From Methanomicrobiaceae archaeon (lineage in GTDB: Archaea > Halobacteriota > Methanomicrobia > Methanomicrobiales > Methanomicrobiaceae), in contig DAOVRB010000064.1 of the NCBI GenBank assembly GCA_030628325.1, forward strand, positions 1-6,492: a stretch of 6,492 bases of DNA, written 5' to 3'. The position numbers were made by a program, and so were the translations under genes. This document shows positions 5,566 to 6,492 of this stretch, piece after piece. Each line of letters opens with the position of its first letter. Position 1 is the first letter of the stretch. Under the pieces are notes generated by a model. It saw only the letters and a program-made list of their open reading frames with translations, searched no databases and had not been told where the DNA came from.

Positions 5566-6492
5566 ATGTTACAGATAATGGAAGGTTCACACGCTATCGC
5601 TGAGGCTGTAAGGCTTTGCCGTCCCGACGTGGTATCAGCCTATCCCATCACCCCACAGACACACATTGTGGAACGACTCGCAGAAATGGTCGCAGACGGC
5701 GAACTTGACACCGAATATGTATGTGTGGACAGTGAGCTTTCCGCACTTTCATTATGTCTGGGTGCAGCAGCAGCAGGGTCACGTACCTACTCCGCAACAG
5801 CATCACAGGGCCTGCTCCTGATGGCAGAAGTTGTCTTCTGCGTCTCCGGAATGAGACTCCCGATTGTTATGTCCATCGCAAACCGTGCAGTCAGTGCACC
5901 ACTCTCAATCTGGAACGATCAGCAGGATTCAATCGCATTCAGGGACTCGGGCTGGCTCCAGCTGTATGGCGAGGACGTACAGGAGATGACTGACCTGCAC
6001 TTCATCGCATATAAAGTTGCAGAAAACCACAATATCCTCCTGCCGGCGTTTGTCTGTTTTGATGGTTTTATCCTCTCGCACACCTATGAACCGGTTGACA
6101 TTCCGACACAGGCAGAAGTGGATGCATATCTTGGAGAGTTTAAAGCATACCAGAGACTGGATGCAAAAGAACCGATCTCAATGGGAATGTACGCAACGCC
6201 CGAATATTACCACGAGTTCCGCTATGAGATCGACATGGCAATGAACCGTACCTTAGAAGAACTCAAAAAAGCCGGTGCTGAATTCGGCAGGCAATTTGGC
6301 AGGGATTACAGTACACTCATTGAAGAGTACGAAATGGAAGATGCAGAAACTGCATTTGTCGCACTGGGTTCCATCTGCGGAACAGTAAAAGACGCTATCG
6401 ATGAGATGCGTGCAAAAGGAAAGAAAGTAGGACTTGTAAAGATCCGTGCACTGCGGCCGTTCCCGAAAGAGGATATACGTAATGCGCTAAAA
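5566..6492 (+). CDS. porA: Pyruvate:ferredoxin oxidoreductase, alpha subunit (3' end outside window)
   Basis: The frame from ATG 5566 stays open for 309 codons to the window edge; a full PorA is usually somewhat under 400 residues, so roughly three quarters or more is present. The protein opens with MEGSHAIAEAV (5-15) and SAYPITPQT (24-32), whose Thr29 corresponds to the pyruvate-contacting Thr of the PFOR pyrimidine-binding domain. VDSELSALS (54-62) follows, whose Glu57 matches the Glu that activates thiamine diphosphate. ANRAVSAPLSIWNDQQD (105-121) and the GW at 129-130 are also typical. The part from about 260 (AFVALGS, LVKIRALRPFP) begins domain II of the 2-oxoacid oxidoreductase alpha chain. 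GGAGG (5552-5556) lies 9 nt before the start. porB is expected downstream. Confidence 0.95.
   Translation, partial: MLQIMEGSHAIAEAVRLCRPDVVSAYPITPQTHIVERLAEMVADGELDTEYVCVDSELSALSLCLGAAAAGSRTYSATASQGLLLMAEVVFCVSGMRLPIVMSIANRAVSAPLSIWNDQQDSIAFRDSGWLQLYGEDVQEMTDLHFIAYKVAENHNILLPAFVCFDGFILSHTYEPVDIPTQAEVDAYLGEFKAYQRLDAKEPISMGMYATPEYYHEFRYEIDMAMNRTLEELKKAGAEFGRQFGRDYSTLIEEYEMEDAETAFVALGSICGTVKDAIDEMRAKGKKVGLVKIRALRPFPKEDIRNALK

Noticed and set aside
5754..6244. Two plus-strand frames of 75-79 codons.
   Set aside because: They are out-of-frame shadows of porA, which is open from 5566 to the window edge.

Overview
The window reads as chromosomal DNA of a methanogenic archaeon, most likely order Methanomicrobiales; the order-level call is inference from protein style and moderate GC. 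The strongest marker is a gene of the methanogenesis marker 12 (UPF0285) family. It lies beside a split four-subunit-type pyruvate:ferredoxin oxidoreductase operon. A COG3635 phosphoglycerate mutase-like gene and GGAGG/GGTG-type ribosome binding sites fit the same picture.

Layout. The left 3.7 kb is read on the minus strand and the right 2.7 kb on the plus strand, diverging from about 3738-3843. Minus strand, in order of transcription: an NAD-dependent UDP-sugar epimerase-like gene (3737-2802), a small COG2426 membrane protein (2796-2326) and a COG3635 alkaline-phosphatase-superfamily enzyme (2315-1158). These three are packed with 5 to 10 nt between them and look like one operon. About 500 bp of noncoding DNA follows (657-1157). 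It holds a tandem array of hairpin-forming repeats directly after the third stop codon and, nearer the next gene, a nested set of inverted repeats. Then come an uncharacterised 202-aa protein with a C-terminal zinc ribbon (656-48) and the first 17 codons of a translationally coupled gene that leaves the window.

Plus strand: the methanogenesis marker 12 gene (3844-4716), a 42-nt gap with a good TATA-like box, then porC (TTG start), porD (ATGA overlap) and porA. porA is open at the right edge, with 309 codons visible; porB is expected just beyond. PorC, PorD and PorA would form most of a complex that links acetyl-CoA, CO2 and reduced ferredoxin to pyruvate, which in an autotrophic or acetate-assimilating methanogen runs mainly toward pyruvate synthesis. 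The COG3635 enzyme may act on 3-/2-phosphoglycerate in the adjoining part of gluconeogenesis, although homoserine kinase has been proposed for this subfamily.

The least explained parts are the 43-nt hairpin repeats at 971-1157, whose stems change in a compensatory way from unit to unit, the CAAATCA/TGATTTG palindrome cluster at 702-800, and the unnamed zinc-ribbon gene. I saw no transposase, CRISPR array, tRNA or rRNA.
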